Shown: piece after piece, positions 26,013 through 35,730 of the stretch
Layout: every line of letters starts with the position of its first letter
Position numbering within the stretch: the stretch's first letter is position 1
From: Rhizobium sp. 007
Lineage (GTDB): Bacteria; Pseudomonadota; Alphaproteobacteria; Rhizobiales; Rhizobiaceae
Length of the DNA: 64,000 bases
Reading direction: 5' to 3'
Assembly: GCF_015353075.1 (NCBI RefSeq)
Contig: NZ_CP064188.1
Location: 310,001-374,000, forward strand
Position numbers and translations under genes: made by a program
The notes under the pieces: generated by a model
What the model saw: the letters and a program-made list of their open reading frames with translations, nothing else
What the model was told of the DNA's origin: nothing
Database searches by the model: none

Positions 26013-26231
26013 TCAGCGCTGAGCGCCGGGCCAGTCGTTCGACGGTTCCTCGACAACGGCTCGCGCACGATCTTCGGCTGGATCAGGATCCCGCTCGTAG
26101 TTCGCCCGAAGATTTCCGATCTCCTCGATGATAGCATCGTAGACGTCAGCCTGTTTCGCGCCCCTAACCACATAGGTATCTACGAAGTCCTCGAGCGCTA
26201 CCTTGAGATCAGCTCTCCAATCTTCGCTCAT
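26013..26231 (-). CDS. Small acidic hypothetical protein
   Basis: 72 aa. It begins SEDWRADLKVALEDFVDTYV and continues with VYDAIIEEIGNLRANYERDP, an amphipathic acidic helix pair, then a charged tail. No domain is recognised. Its ATG overlaps the stop of the preceding small gene (ATGA), which argues that both are real and made together. Function is unknown. Confidence 0.6.
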   Translation of the reverse strand: MSEDWRADLKVALEDFVDTYVVRGAKQADVYDAIIEEIGNLRANYERDPDPAEDRARAVVEEPSNDWPGAQR

Positions 26232-26422
26232 GGCCGACCCTCGGATTGCAGACGGACGCCTCGAAAATGGATTTTCCCTGTTGGGCAGTGTGCCGACATC
26301 CGGTCGACTGGTGCGGCGCCCTCATCGGGTTCGGGATCGGGAAGTGACTCATCGCCGGGAATACGGTCAGGATCCGGCGGCGGGGCCGGCCGCGGTACAA
26401 TAGGCTCGAAAGGGACTGACAT
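26228..26422 (-). CDS. Small proline/aspartate-rich hypothetical protein
   Basis: 64 aa with a strong GAGGAGGAG site before the ATG at 26422. The first 40 residues are rich in Pro, Asp and Glu (PFEPIVPRPAPPPDPDRIPG) and probably disordered; the tail is basic and may be altered by mutation. It is translationally coupled to the 72-aa gene. No family is recognised. Confidence 0.55.
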   Translation of the reverse strand: MSVPFEPIVPRPAPPPDPDRIPGDESLPDPEPDEGAAPVDRMSAHCPTGKIHFRGVRLQSEGRP

Positions 26423-26505
26423 TGGAACTCCTCCTCAACGACGGCAACGCTGAACCGGCCGGCAAGTTCCGGCGCGCTAACGACGAGGCGTCGAACCTCC
26501 GAGCA

Positions 26506-26530
26506 GAACGATCCAGATTCTGGATCGTTC
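26506..26530. terminator. Perfect hairpin, possible terminator
   Basis: GAACGATCCAG (26506-26516) and CTGGATCGTTC (26520-26530) form an 11-bp stem with a three-base loop. On the plus strand it is followed after about 8 bases by a five-T run, giving a Rho-independent look. On the minus strand it would sit in the leader of the two small genes, where it could be an operator instead. Confidence 0.45.
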
Positions 26531-26981
26531 GAACCACTTTTTGGACCGGCTCGAGGCGCTCGCACTCCGGCACCCCCTATGTCGGTGGAAGTTTCGGCTC
26601 TTCACCTTCAGCGTATCGATGTGGAGAAACGGAATTTATCCCGAGCCGGATACTATGCCGAGCCAGTTCCCTAGAGCTCGAGATTTCCGATAGGGCGGGA
26701 TGGCAAGCTCGGCATAACAATACCCATTCTGCGGTCGGCCGGATTGCGCCCGCCAACACCGGACATTGAAAATCTCAAGTAGTTGTTCTTTAAAGGGTTC
26801 GGTTGGCTGCAATCGTGGTATTGCCGAAAGCGGACTTTGAAATGGATCGATTGCGGATTGCCTTTCTCGCCCATCGAAGAACGACGATGTTACAAGGATC
26901 GATCGCTATCGCGGCCGGAAAGTAAGCACTGTTGCGGGACGACCTTTCGGGACTGAGCTCAAGCCAAGACGCCGGCATGGA
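26531..26981. other. Gene-free stretch
   Basis: 450 bp upstream of the 26 kb small genes and downstream of the dienelactone hydrolase. Short frames on both strands show no start signal or recognisable motif. Confidence 0.3.
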
Positions 26982-27523
26982 TCAAACGCGATCCAGGAAC
27001 TGAAGCACTCGAATGGTGAGTAGTGCGGTTGCATGCGCGTCATACGATGGGAGCGAACTGTCGGCGAAGTAGTGCTGATCGCCGGGGTACAGGAAAAGCT
27101 CCGCGTCCTCGACCTTCTCCACGATCTCACGGGCGGCGTCGATGTCGCCCTCGCCGACGAAGATCGGGTCGTTTTCCATGCCGTGAATCTGGACCGCGAC
27201 GCCGTCTGGCCAGGAGAAGAGCAGGGCTCCGCGGGCTCCCGGCCGTGTCTGTGCCAGCTTCTGCGCCGGCAGCACACCGAACGAGAACCCGGCATAGACG
27301 AGCTTGGGAGGCAGCTCGTCGGCGACGCTGACGCCGCGCTCCCGCATGTCGTCGAATCCGATCTCACCGATGTAGCCGAGACCCTCATCGATGCTCTGGA
27401 ACGTGCGTCCGTCGACAGATCCGGCGTATGCACGATGTGACCGCTAGCCCGCAAGTCGTCGGCGAACGCGCGCACACCCGGGGTCAGCCCTTGTGCGTGG
27501 TGGAACAACAAGATCTCGGCCAT
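26982..27523 (-). pseudogene. Dienelactone-hydrolase-family protein, one frameshift
   Basis: From the ATG at 27523 (GGAGG upstream) the frame reads MAEILLFHHAQGLTPGVRAF and ADDLRASGHIVHTPDL. One T is missing at about 27416. The next frame continues the same protein: MRERGVSVADELPPKLVYAG, FSFGVLPAQKLAQTRPGARG, and the His motif YPGDQHYFAD. The joined length is about 180 aa, normal for this subfamily of cytosolic alpha/beta hydrolases. The nucleophile position carries Ser (GFSFG) where classical DLH has Cys. A single indel leaves open a sequence error. Confidence 0.75.
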
Positions 27524-28432
27524 ACCGAGCCTCCGGGTGAGATGGTCAGGCGCACGTTCGGCCACCCTACAGCGGCATCGCACTCGCTGGGAAGAGTGCG
27601 GACACGCCACAGAAGTAACGTCGGCGACTCCAGTAACGGCCGCCAAGGTTCGCCTCGAATAAGCGGAACTCTCAGGCCGCGCCCCTGGGCTTCGTGCTTG
27701 AGGCGTAACCCAAGGGATCGAGGGGAAGGTTCGGCTACGCCGGATCGCGAGGCTTTCGCGGTCGCGTTCGCAATGGTTGGTCGGTGGCTTGCAGAGGCCA
27801 GGAACGCGGGGGCTTTGCCATCCAACAATTAAATCGCGCAATGCGCAAATATCCACCGCGAAATCTACGAGGATGCTACTCTACCGGCCGCTTGAACTGC
27901 TCGATCCGCATAGCGCGGCCGAGGGCCTCGGCGAGCGCTTGAGATGAATGCTCGCCACCAATGGCGAGACTAACGGCGGTCGTCATCGCCACACGGCCAC
28001 GGCCAGGATTCCCCCCTGCGCCGCGGTTTCAGCCGTTCGCGGGCGCACGGAGATGATAGGATGCACCGGCCCCTGAGGATATTCGTAGATTGTCGTAGAT
28101 TTTCGCAAGAGAGGATTTTTCTTCTCTGGTCGATCGCAGGGAACCTTCCCTTCCACCGGGCGTTTATTGAAGTCACGCGTTTCGGGCTTCCACAGCTACT
28201 AAAACTGCGTGATCCCAAGTGCCATCGGGTTATCCCCCTGGTACTCATGGCTTGGGCTCGCCTTTGACCTCTCTTAGACGAGTCCTTGCCGCGTGAAGGC
28301 GTTATACCCCGCTTCCGTCGGGTTTTCATTTCATTCAGTAGCGAGCACCTATAATCAGCTCTCGCGCCTCCTGCGCTTATTGTCGCCGCGAGGCCGACAG
28401 GCGACGGTGGCCTTGGCTGCATTGAACGTTAG
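27524..28432. other. 909 bp without a supported gene
   Basis: The only candidate is a 36-codon reverse frame at 27876-27986 (starting MTTAVSLAIGGEHSSQALAE), which lacks a clear Shine-Dalgarno site. Near 28083-28107 a short direct repeat (CGTAGATT twice within about 17 bp) is visible. No promoter or RNA could be supported. Confidence 0.3.
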
Positions 28433-29404
28433 TCACTGCACGAGCAGGGACAAAAGCTTTATCTTTGACATCAAGTTGCTAGCAATGAGCGAAGCGATGC
28501 TGACGATGACAATGGTGATTAACACGCGTGGGATGGAAGACGGCACAAACACGGTCTGAACCATCCACAGGAACAAAAGGTGGATACAGTACGATCCGAG
28601 CGTCTTCTCGCCAAGCTTCGCGACGGTGCCCGGCACGTGGCTTTGACAACCAAGAGCAAGGAAAAAAATCCCGACGGCGTAAGGGACGGTCGATATGAAA
28701 TAATCGATGTCACGTGTGGGCGGCACCTGGAAAAAGCGCCACAATAAAAAGCTCTCGAGGCACTGAAGCAGAAATCCGGCCAATGCGATGGCGACAGACT
28801 GCTTTATCGTCAGCGATAGGCCGGACTTGCCGATCCAATAGCCGATCGCGATGAAGATGCAGCCAAAAAACGGTCCGTCGCGGAAGTTCCAGTGTAAAGG
28901 CCCCTCCACATTCAGTTCCACGAAGGGCACTCCCAGGCAGTAGAGCAACATCCCGGCGACGAGTGCTCCTCTTATGCCTGAGACCTTCAGACACAGGGCG
29001 AAGGTAACGGCGCTCACACCCAAAGACGGCAGGAACCAAAGATGGTAAGCGGGAACTCCTTCAACGAGAAGCTGTCGGACGCCCATAATCCCGCTATCGC
29101 CAAAAATTAGTTCATGCGCCAAAAGGTATATGAACAGCCATCCGGCAAACACAGGGAAAAGCCGAGTAAGATAAAGCTTGGCCGTGGAAACCAAGGACAA
29201 GCGTTTCCGGCTGAGAAAATATCCGGCGACAAGAAAGAAATAGGGCACTGCGAAACGTGGAACGAGCAAGAAAAACTCTGTTGCCCGCGGCCCGAGGTAA
29301 AAGCCGCGCGCGTGAACTGCGACAACAGCAACGAAGGAGACGACCCGAAACAGGTCGATGCCCATATGGCGTTTTGGACTCAAAGCATCCGTTGGCAGGC
29401 TCAT
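28433..29404 (-). CDS. Acyltransferase-3 family membrane protein
   Basis: 323 aa with about ten membrane segments. The family signature is at the start (HMGIDLFRVVSFVAVVAVHA; the catalytic-type His is in VAVVAVHARGF), followed by VPRFAVPYFFLVAGYFLSRK and YHLWFLPSLG. Members add acetyl or other acyl groups to cell-surface polysaccharides, Nod factors or antibiotics. The enzyme is complete. It stands alone, but another acyltransferase-3 domain is encoded 2 kb away in the fusion gene. Its acceptor is unknown. Confidence 0.88.
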   Translation of the reverse strand: MSLPTDALSPKRHMGIDLFRVVSFVAVVAVHARGFYLGPRATEFFLLVPRFAVPYFFLVAGYFLSRKRLSLVSTAKLYLTRLFPVFAGWLFIYLLAHELIFGDSGIMGVRQLLVEGVPAYHLWFLPSLGVSAVTFALCLKVSGIRGALVAGMLLYCLGVPFVELNVEGPLHWNFRDGPFFGCIFIAIGYWIGKSGLSLTIKQSVAIALAGFLLQCLESFLLWRFFQVPPTRDIDYFISTVPYAVGIFFLALGCQSHVPGTVAKLGEKTLGSYCIHLLFLWMVQTVFVPSSIPRVLITIVIVSIASLIASNLMSKIKLLSLLVQ

Positions 29405-30027
29405 CGGCAGAAGCTCCTTAGAAGCCGATATCGCATCGCCCGCAATCGGCCCGGTATCAAAACATCAAAGTTGCGATCAATTGCAGCGCATTTGCTTGGT
29501 CTCGGTCGGCGCCCCGATGCCGCGGAAAACCTTCAGTTCGCAGGCGCAATAACTACCGGAATGCCGCAGAGGTGTCGAGCGCGGCTACAACGCTGAGGCG
29601 ATCTTTGCAGCGCAGGCGGCTTTGGTGCCGGTTGATGAAAATTAAGGCGCCGGAGGACTAGGAACATCCGACCGCCTCGGATGTTCGGCGGAATGGATCG
29701 TGCGGCCAATCTCTCCTGTAACCGTGCTTTAGCCCCTGCACGTGGCCGTGCGGTCCGCCTCAATTCTTCGCGCATCGGTATGTTGGTGTACAGAAACCAT
29801 GATCCCTATCAGGCATTCATCTTTTGAATGTCTTCCGACGGTCCTCTTCGTCGCCAACAACTTCCTGCAGCATTATCGTCCGGTGACACGGTCACCGTGC
29901 AAGCCCGTTGGAATGGAAGTGCCGGAAATCTGTGCATAATATTGATTTGTACACCGTATCCGTCCTGCGCCATAAGGCGACAGGGGTGGCTATTGCCAAG
30001 AAGTGCGGTTCATCGAATGAGAGCAAA
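29405..30027. other. Intergenic region
   Basis: 623 bp between the acyltransferase and the P-loop kinase; no gene is supported. It contains the hairpin at 29662-29686. The frame of the kinase extends upstream of its chosen ATG but shows no family resemblance there. Confidence 0.3.
29662..29686. repeat. 9-bp perfect inverted repeat
   Basis: GAACATCCG (29662-29670) and CGGATGTTC (29678-29686) with a seven-base loop. No T run follows on either strand, so it may be an operator or a structured element rather than a terminator. Confidence 0.35.
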
Positions 30028-30558
30028 ATGGGCGTCAAGAACTATTTGATCGAAGGCGTTTCCGGGACTGGCAAGACCTCAGTCGCCACTGAACTGCAGC
30101 AGCGCGGTTACCACGCCATCCACGGTGACCGTGAGTTGGCTTATCAAGGCGATCCCCAGACGGGTAAACCGCTGGATCGCTCTGCGCATAGGCAGAACAG
30201 TCTGGATGTGGCCTTTTGGCACGAGCACCACCTTTGGGATGTCGACAAAGTCAAATCCCTGGTGGCCGATCGAAGCCACCCGATTTCCTTCTTCTGCGGC
30301 GGCTCAAGGAATTTCCATCACTTTATTGATTTGTTTGACGGGGTTTTCGTTCTCGACGTCGATTTGGACACGTTGAAGAGGCGGCTTGCCAGCAGACCTG
30401 AAGACGAGTTTGGCGGAAAACCAGCCGAACGAGAAGTGGTTGTGCGACTGCATGCAACGAAAGAAGACAATCCCAAGAACGCGACGACCATTGACGCCAC
30501 TGCGCCGCTCACCTCCGTCGTCGACGATATTCTATCGAAATGCCGAGAGGCCGACTAA
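30028..30558 (+). CDS. Small P-loop nucleoside/nucleotide kinase-like protein
   Basis: 176 aa from MGVKNYLIEGVSGTGKTSVA at 30028. Walker A is GVSGTGKTS. HAIHGDRELAYQGDPQTGKP and FFCGGSRNFHHFIDLFDGVF follow, with an LID-like LDTLKRRLASRPEDEFGGKP. This is the AAA_33 / shikimate-kinase-like group of uncharacterised ATPases common in rhizobia. The substrate is unknown. It is complete, and the GC and codon use look like its neighbours. Confidence 0.75.
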   Translation: MGVKNYLIEGVSGTGKTSVATELQQRGYHAIHGDRELAYQGDPQTGKPLDRSAHRQNSLDVAFWHEHHLWDVDKVKSLVADRSHPISFFCGGSRNFHHFIDLFDGVFVLDVDLDTLKRRLASRPEDEFGGKPAEREVVVRLHATKEDNPKNATTIDATAPLTSVVDDILSKCREAD

Positions 30559-30713
30559 GGGCCGGCGCGCCGTAGTCTAGTTCGATCGCGTGGCTGGCGG
30601 ATGTCAGCTTTGGTATAAGCGGTCGGCCCACAATGACCTTTACGCGATTGTCACGGACAAATCGCTTGCGGCAGCGCTGCGTCAAGATGAGCTTGGCTAA
30701 AGCCAGTCGGAAG

Positions 30714-33311
30714 CTAGGCGGAACGCAACTCCGTCCGGCGCTCGATCGAGTATCTGCTGAGCAGGTTGCGAAGCCCCGCCACCGCGTAGTTGGCAGCGAT
30801 ACCGGCCACGACGCCGCCTGCGATCGCCATGAGATGAAAGGCCGCAACAGGTAGAATGCCTGCCGCAGGTGCCATCAGCAATTCCGGGACAAAACGGTGC
30901 AACAGGTAGATCGGAAAGGCTGATGTGGCAATCAATGTCACGAGCCGTCCCGTATCCGCCGGTAATCGAATGCGCGGCATATAAACAAGAGCAAGAAGCG
31001 CTGCAAAGATCGTCAAATACTTGACCGTCGTTCCGATCCAGACGGTCTCCCAGAAGGCGAGATAGCCTAGGACTAGGGCAACTAACGCTGTCAAAACCAG
31101 CTTCTTTGCCGGGCTGTCGGCGAAGCCCGCGCACCAGCCGAAAACACAGAGGTGGAAGACCCAATAGATTGCGAAGATCTGACGTCCACCGATTTCAATG
31201 AACAGCGGCAGCGAAAAGCGCGCCACAATGGCAAAACCCAATAGCCCGATTGAGAAAGTGAAAGGTCGCGTCTGCGCGAACCTGCGCACAGCCGGTATGG
31301 CGAAGAGAAGCGCGAAGGCAATAAGCGCCTGCACATAGGCTTCGATGAACCAGTAAAGATAGGGGATCATCTCGTGGCGCTCCGGTTCGGCGTAACCGAA
31401 ATTGCCGGTCAGCGTGATCGAAGCCCAGGGAATTGTCTGCCAGATAACTGCATAAGCGGCGACGATCAGGAAATATGGGATCAGGACATTGATTGCGGGT
31501 CTCAGCGCCAGGCTAAGCCGGCCGGCAAGCAAATGGGTCGATTGAAAGCGCGCCAGGCTAAAGCCGACCAGCAGCATCATTACGCCGGAGCCGCCGGGAA
31601 CAGGCCAGAGCGTCTCATGCTGAATGACCACCAGCAGGATCGCAATTGCTCTCAGCACCAAGTGGGTCGGCAACCCCCTTGCTCCGTCGCGCTTCGACGA
31701 AAACACCGCCGGATGGTGCGTGCCGAGCTCGGCGATTGTCATGCGTTCCCAGCCGTCAGGAACATCGACGCCGAGCTGTTCGAGTTCCATGACCAACTGC
31801 AGGAAACGGAGTGAATCTCCGCCGAGTGAAACGAAGCTGTCCTTGCGACTGACGGCGAGCGGATAGAATACACGGGCATAAGCATCAAGCACATTGCCAG
31901 ACACCACGCGGGGTTCCGCCCGCCTTTTCCGCGTCTCGTCCTGGAGGCAGGCATAGTCAATCTTGCCCGAAGCCAGCCTTGGAAAACTGTCGCGAGCTGT
32001 CGCGGAAATCAGATTGGCCGGCAGGCGGCTGGCCTGCGCGAGGATGCGTTGTGCTCTTTCCACAGAGTCCGCACCGATCACGTAGGCCTGCAGCCCCGCA
32101 TCGTCGCCGATTACCGCGGCCGCAATGCCCTCGCGCAGCAGCGCCTGTTCCATGATGTCGAAGCCGATCCTGAGGCCAGCAATCTTGGCAAAACGGTTCT
32201 TTCGCCCGACAATACGGAAGAAGCCATGTTCGTCTTGCACGGCGATGTCGCCAGTATTCAGCGCTTCGATCTCGGCGCCGCGCGAAAGGTCGCTGCGCTG
32301 CATCCCGTAGCCCATCATCACGTTCGGCCCCCGATAGACGAGTTCTCCGGCCGTGCCTGATTGGGTAATTGGCGCTCCTTCGTCATCGACGAGCGTGAGG
32401 CTACCCCCGGGTATGGCAGTCCCGATGCGCTCCTCCTTGTCGGATACGCTTTCCGGTGGAACGAAAGCGATGCGTGCCGTCGCCTCGGTTTGGCCATACA
32501 TGACGAAGAAGCGACCGCCTTTCGTACGCATATGGTCACGGTAAAGGCGGATCAGATCGGCGTTGAGCTTGCCGCCTGCTACGGTCATGACACGCAGTGC
32601 CTTGCTCTGTGAGGTGCGGAAATTCGACCTTTCCAGGAGTTCATAGGAATAGGGTACGCCGGAGAGATTTGTGCAGCCGCTCTCGTCGATGATGCGGGCG
32701 AAGTCGCCGTCCATTACAGAAATGCCGGGAAAGAAAACGCTGCCGCCCGCAATTAGATGGGAATTCAGAACCGACAGTCCGTAAGAATAGTGGAGGGGCA
32801 GGACCAACGCGGCACGGTCGGTGGATGAGAGTTCGAGGTAGGCCGCGATCGAACGCGAATTGGCGTCGAGATTGGCATAGGAAAGACGCACTGCTTTGGC
32901 AGCGCCCGAACTGCCTGATGTCATGAGCAGCAGGGCGAGATCAGGGTGGATCGCCTGACTGCCTTTTCCAGGCCGGACCTCCTCGGTCAGACGCCAGTGG
33001 TCATCAGTTGGACGGAAGATGAAATCCGGTTGGAAGGCGTTAAGAAAATCATCCCACAGCCTCTCATCACAGGGTGGCAGCATGGCGACCGCGTGTCCCG
33101 CCCGCAGTGCTGCGAGATAGGCGACGATCGCATGCTCCGAGGCTTCGGCAGCAATCGCCACGAGCCGCTTTTGTCCCTGTCCCAACCGGTTTGCGAAACG
33201 GAGCGTTTGCTCATCGAGTTCCGCGTAGGAAAGGGCCCGTCCGCTGCCGAAAAGAAGCGCCGTGCGATCTTCTCTGCGAGCGATTACGGAAACAATGTCG
33301 GTCAGGGGCAT
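30714..33311 (-). CDS. Adenylation-carrier-acyltransferase fusion protein
   Basis: 865 aa with three parts. Residues 1-455 form an AMP-binding adenylation domain: TSGSSGAAK at 131-139, MYGQTEATAR at 271-280, NTGDIAVQDEHGFFRIVGRK at 352-371 and a catalytic-type Lys450 in SGKIDY. Residues about 470-535 are a carrier domain with Ser500 in SLGGDSL for phosphopantetheine. From about 545 to 850 there is an acyltransferase-3 membrane domain (VLRAIAILLVVIQHE). The layout implies that an acid is activated, loaded on the carrier and transferred to an acceptor at the membrane by one polypeptide. The substrate is unknown. A phosphopantetheinyl transferase must act in trans. Confidence 0.85.
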   Translation of the reverse strand: MPLTDIVSVIARREDRTALLFGSGRALSYAELDEQTLRFANRLGQGQKRLVAIAAEASEHAIVAYLAALRAGHAVAMLPPCDERLWDDFLNAFQPDFIFRPTDDHWRLTEEVRPGKGSQAIHPDLALLLMTSGSSGAAKAVRLSYANLDANSRSIAAYLELSSTDRAALVLPLHYSYGLSVLNSHLIAGGSVFFPGISVMDGDFARIIDESGCTNLSGVPYSYELLERSNFRTSQSKALRVMTVAGGKLNADLIRLYRDHMRTKGGRFFVMYGQTEATARIAFVPPESVSDKEERIGTAIPGGSLTLVDDEGAPITQSGTAGELVYRGPNVMMGYGMQRSDLSRGAEIEALNTGDIAVQDEHGFFRIVGRKNRFAKIAGLRIGFDIMEQALLREGIAAAVIGDDAGLQAYVIGADSVERAQRILAQASRLPANLISATARDSFPRLASGKIDYACLQDETRKRRAEPRVVSGNVLDAYARVFYPLAVSRKDSFVSLGGDSLRFLQLVMELEQLGVDVPDGWERMTIAELGTHHPAVFSSKRDGARGLPTHLVLRAIAILLVVIQHETLWPVPGGSGVMMLLVGFSLARFQSTHLLAGRLSLALRPAINVLIPYFLIVAAYAVIWQTIPWASITLTGNFGYAEPERHEMIPYLYWFIEAYVQALIAFALLFAIPAVRRFAQTRPFTFSIGLLGFAIVARFSLPLFIEIGGRQIFAIYWVFHLCVFGWCAGFADSPAKKLVLTALVALVLGYLAFWETVWIGTTVKYLTIFAALLALVYMPRIRLPADTGRLVTLIATSAFPIYLLHRFVPELLMAPAAGILPVAAFHLMAIAGGVVAGIAANYAVAGLRNLLSRYSIERRTELRSA

Positions 33312-33741
33312 GATTACGTTTCGATTATGAGGCTAGAACGCAAGCGCCTATATTCCTTGAGTATCGAGTCAACTAATCCGGTAAGCCGTACACTACGCAA
33401 TTGCAGCATCGGGGCCCTGAAGGGCTGCCAATATATTGCGGAAAACGGATATGAGCTGCGGAATACGGAGGCTTCACGGTTGCGCTGGCCATGGTACGCA
33501 AGCTCCATCGTCTATTGCCGCGAGCCGCATGACGGTCGTGCTCGGTGCCGGAATGCTCGGCATCTGTGACCGTCTCCAGCCGAAGGGGATCTTGAGCAGC
33601 TGTCAGTCGACTGCGCGTCGATTGGCGAAACGCAGCAACGTCACCTGCCAGGCGCGGGATGGGCAAGAAATGGGTGAATGGTCACGCTACCGCGATGCCG
33701 TCGACGAGGTGTGGGGGGCGGTCGCAAGTGAGCAAAGCCGC
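33312..33741. other. Gene-free stretch
   Basis: 430 bp upstream of the fusion gene. Overlapping short frames on both strands are arginine- and serine-rich and without start signals. No promoter element could be singled out. Confidence 0.3.
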
Positions 33742-34140
33742 TTATGAGCGCTCTCGATGGAAGGGCTGGGCCTCGGGTTGGTGGCAAACCATTTCAATGT
33801 TGTGCCCGTCCGGCCCAATAACGAAAGCTGCATAGTAGTTGGCGTGGTAGTGCGGGCGCAGACCAGGCGCACCATTGTCTTTGCCACCCGCCTCCAGAGC
33901 CGCGCGATAGAAAGCTTCGACTTGCTGGCGATTATCGGCAATGAATGCCAAGTGAAGATGCGCCGGCGTTTCCTCGGTTTTGAATATGCACAATGAAGCC
34001 TTTCCCTTTGAGCTGAGCTCGACACCGTAGGTCGGCGGTCCTTCCGAGACAACCGCAACGCCGAGCGGTTCAAGTGCCTTGAGGAAGAACGCTTTGCTCG
34101 CCGCATAGTCGGTGGCTCCGAATTTAACGTGGTCGAACAT
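33742..34140 (-). CDS. VOC-family (glyoxalase-like) protein
   Basis: 132 aa from MFDHVKFGATDYAASKAFFL at 34140, behind AGGAGGA. It has two beta-alpha-beta-beta-beta modules: the first with LEPLGVAVVSEGPPTYGVEL, the second with YHANYYAAFVIGPDGHNIEM containing the metal-type His and Glu of the lyase/dioxygenase superfamily. Length is normal. It is a single gene; the substrate is unknown. Confidence 0.88.
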   Translation of the reverse strand: MFDHVKFGATDYAASKAFFLKALEPLGVAVVSEGPPTYGVELSSKGKASLCIFKTEETPAHLHLAFIADNRQQVEAFYRAALEAGGKDNGAPGLRPHYHANYYAAFVIGPDGHNIEMVCHQPEAQPFHRERS

Positions 34141-34490
34141 GAGTCCTCCTGAAGTGTGTGAGCCTGACTGACAAACGCGCAATCGGAGCGCCATGCTCCG
34201 CGCGTTGCAATGTCTGCTTGCGCGGCAAGCGGTCCTTCGCGGCCGCTTTGCTTCTCGGACTTCAATGCCATGCGTCAGCCATTCATGGCAAGGAACAGAG
34301 GTGCGGGATCAGGGCAGCGCCCCTTTGGCTATCTACGGCATAACGCCGGTGTCGACTAAGTCCTCCCTCTAAAATTTTGGTCGTGTCTGGGTGGGTGTGA
34401 CGGGTTGCGATGTTGAGCGATCCGGCAACACATGACGTCCTTGAGACGATCGCATCAACCCTTTCCCGTCATCTGAGACATTAGTTACCC
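34141..34490. other. Intergenic region
   Basis: 350 bp between the NmrA-like gene end and the VOC start. Nothing was recognised. Confidence 0.3.
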
Positions 34491-35351
34491 TCAAGAGACC
34501 CGCGATCCTACCAGTTCAGAAATGTAGGTCTGGAGACTGATTGATCCTCGCGACGGAGATTGGGGCAGTTCGAGACGATCCACCGTCGCGGCCGTCATCC
34601 TGGCATAGGCTCGCGCGGCGGTCTCTGAAAAGCCCATCCCCCGGAAACTCGTCTCCCAGTCCGCTCGCTCGATCGTTTTTGCGGTGACGGCATGACCGAG
34701 AGCGTTGGCGAAGGCGATCGCTATGTCGTCGAACGAATACCGCTCCGGTCCTTCGACATATCGAATGCCGGTGTCATCGAGGCCGGTTGTCAGACGCCTG
34801 GCGGCGGCGGCACCTAGGTCGCAAGGCGCGACCATCGGGATCTTGAGGTCGGGCGGAAACATCGTCGTGATCGTGCCGTCCCGGGCGCCGTCGAGAAGCA
34901 TGTCGAGATTGGTGAAATAATACGCGCCTCGATTGATTGCCATCGGACTTTTGGAGGAGCCGACACTTGTTTCGAAGTTCCAGAGCACGGAAAGATCGCC
35001 GATCGCGTCGCCGGGCTGTGCACCGTAGGTGGACTCGACAAGAACCTTCTCCAGACCCGATCCCTCGACGGCTTCGGCGATACTTGCCGCGGTGCGATTT
35101 TCCTCGGCATCGGTGTCCATATCGATGCGCGCCGGGGGATTGAGAAGAAATGCGCGACGACCACGGCGAAACACAGCGCGAAGTCCTAGCGTATCGCCTA
35201 CGTCAATCACGGCGATCTGCGCGCCTTTTGACTTCAGAGAGGCCGCCTTTGCGGTGTCCCGCATGACGGCGGTAACCTCATGCCCTTCGTTCAAAAGGGT
35301 TTCGGCAACGACCGATCCGATGTGACCTGTTGCGCCCAGAACAACGAACAT
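34491..35351 (-). CDS. NmrA-family NAD(P)-binding protein
   Basis: 286 aa from MFVVLGATGHIGSVVAETLL at 35351 with GGGAGG upstream; the 74-codon extension of the frame is basic and rejected. The Rossmann motif GATGHIGS is followed by VTAVMRDTAKAASLKSKGAQ, VLVESTYGAQPG and an INRGAYYFTNLDMLLD substrate strand. It belongs to the atypical SDR group of NmrA/azoreductase-like redox sensors or quinone reductases. The YCII gene lies 46 bp upstream and is probably in the same operon. Confidence 0.85.
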   Translation of the reverse strand: MFVVLGATGHIGSVVAETLLNEGHEVTAVMRDTAKAASLKSKGAQIAVIDVGDTLGLRAVFRRGRRAFLLNPPARIDMDTDAEENRTAASIAEAVEGSGLEKVLVESTYGAQPGDAIGDLSVLWNFETSVGSSKSPMAINRGAYYFTNLDMLLDGARDGTITTMFPPDLKIPMVAPCDLGAAAARRLTTGLDDTGIRYVEGPERYSFDDIAIAFANALGHAVTAKTIERADWETSFRGMGFSETAARAYARMTAATVDRLELPQSPSRGSISLQTYISELVGSRVS

Positions 35352-35397
35352 TCTTCCCGCCTCCCAAGAGCGATGTGCGGTCAACTTGATCCGCGGC

Positions 35398-35730
35398 TTA
35401 CTTCGGTTGCTCCAACGGCCATACTTCCACGACCCCTTGCGCGACAGCGCAGGGCGTCCACGAAACCTTGTCGATTGCGTCTTGAAGGCTGTCCGCTTCG
35501 ATGATTGCAAAGCCGGCGAGTGGGAGGGGCGATTGCAGAAACGGCCCTTGGGTGGTTTCGATTTTCGCGCCATCGTGGTTTCGGACCTGAACCGGGGAGC
35601 CGGCGATCCCCATCAGGACCCCTCTGTCCTGAAGTTCCTTGTCATGGGCGTGAGCCTTGTCGCGGACAGCCGGTTCAGTGCGGTCATATCCCGCTTGATC
35701 GCCATATCCGATGGTGATGAATCTGGGCAT
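35398..35730 (-). CDS. YCII-related protein
   Basis: 110 aa from MPRFITIGYGDQAGYDRTEP at 35730. The ferredoxin-like YCII fold shows as AHAHDKELQDRGVLMGIAGS, then GPFLQSPLPLAGFAIIEADS and DAIDKVSWTPCAVAQGVVEV. Relatives are usually linked to extracytoplasmic-function sigma factors or act as dehalogenase-like enzymes; the role is unknown here. It is likely co-transcribed with the NmrA-like gene. Confidence 0.8.
   Translation of the reverse strand: MPRFITIGYGDQAGYDRTEPAVRDKAHAHDKELQDRGVLMGIAGSPVQVRNHDGAKIETTQGPFLQSPLPLAGFAIIEADSLQDAIDKVSWTPCAVAQGVVEVWPLEQPK

Noticed and set aside
25754..26173. 139-codon reverse frame
   Set aside because: Skewed composition, no start signal, and overlap with a better small gene at 26013-26231.
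27970..28422. 150-codon reverse frame
   Set aside because: Arginine- and serine-rich, no ribosome site and no recognisable motif.
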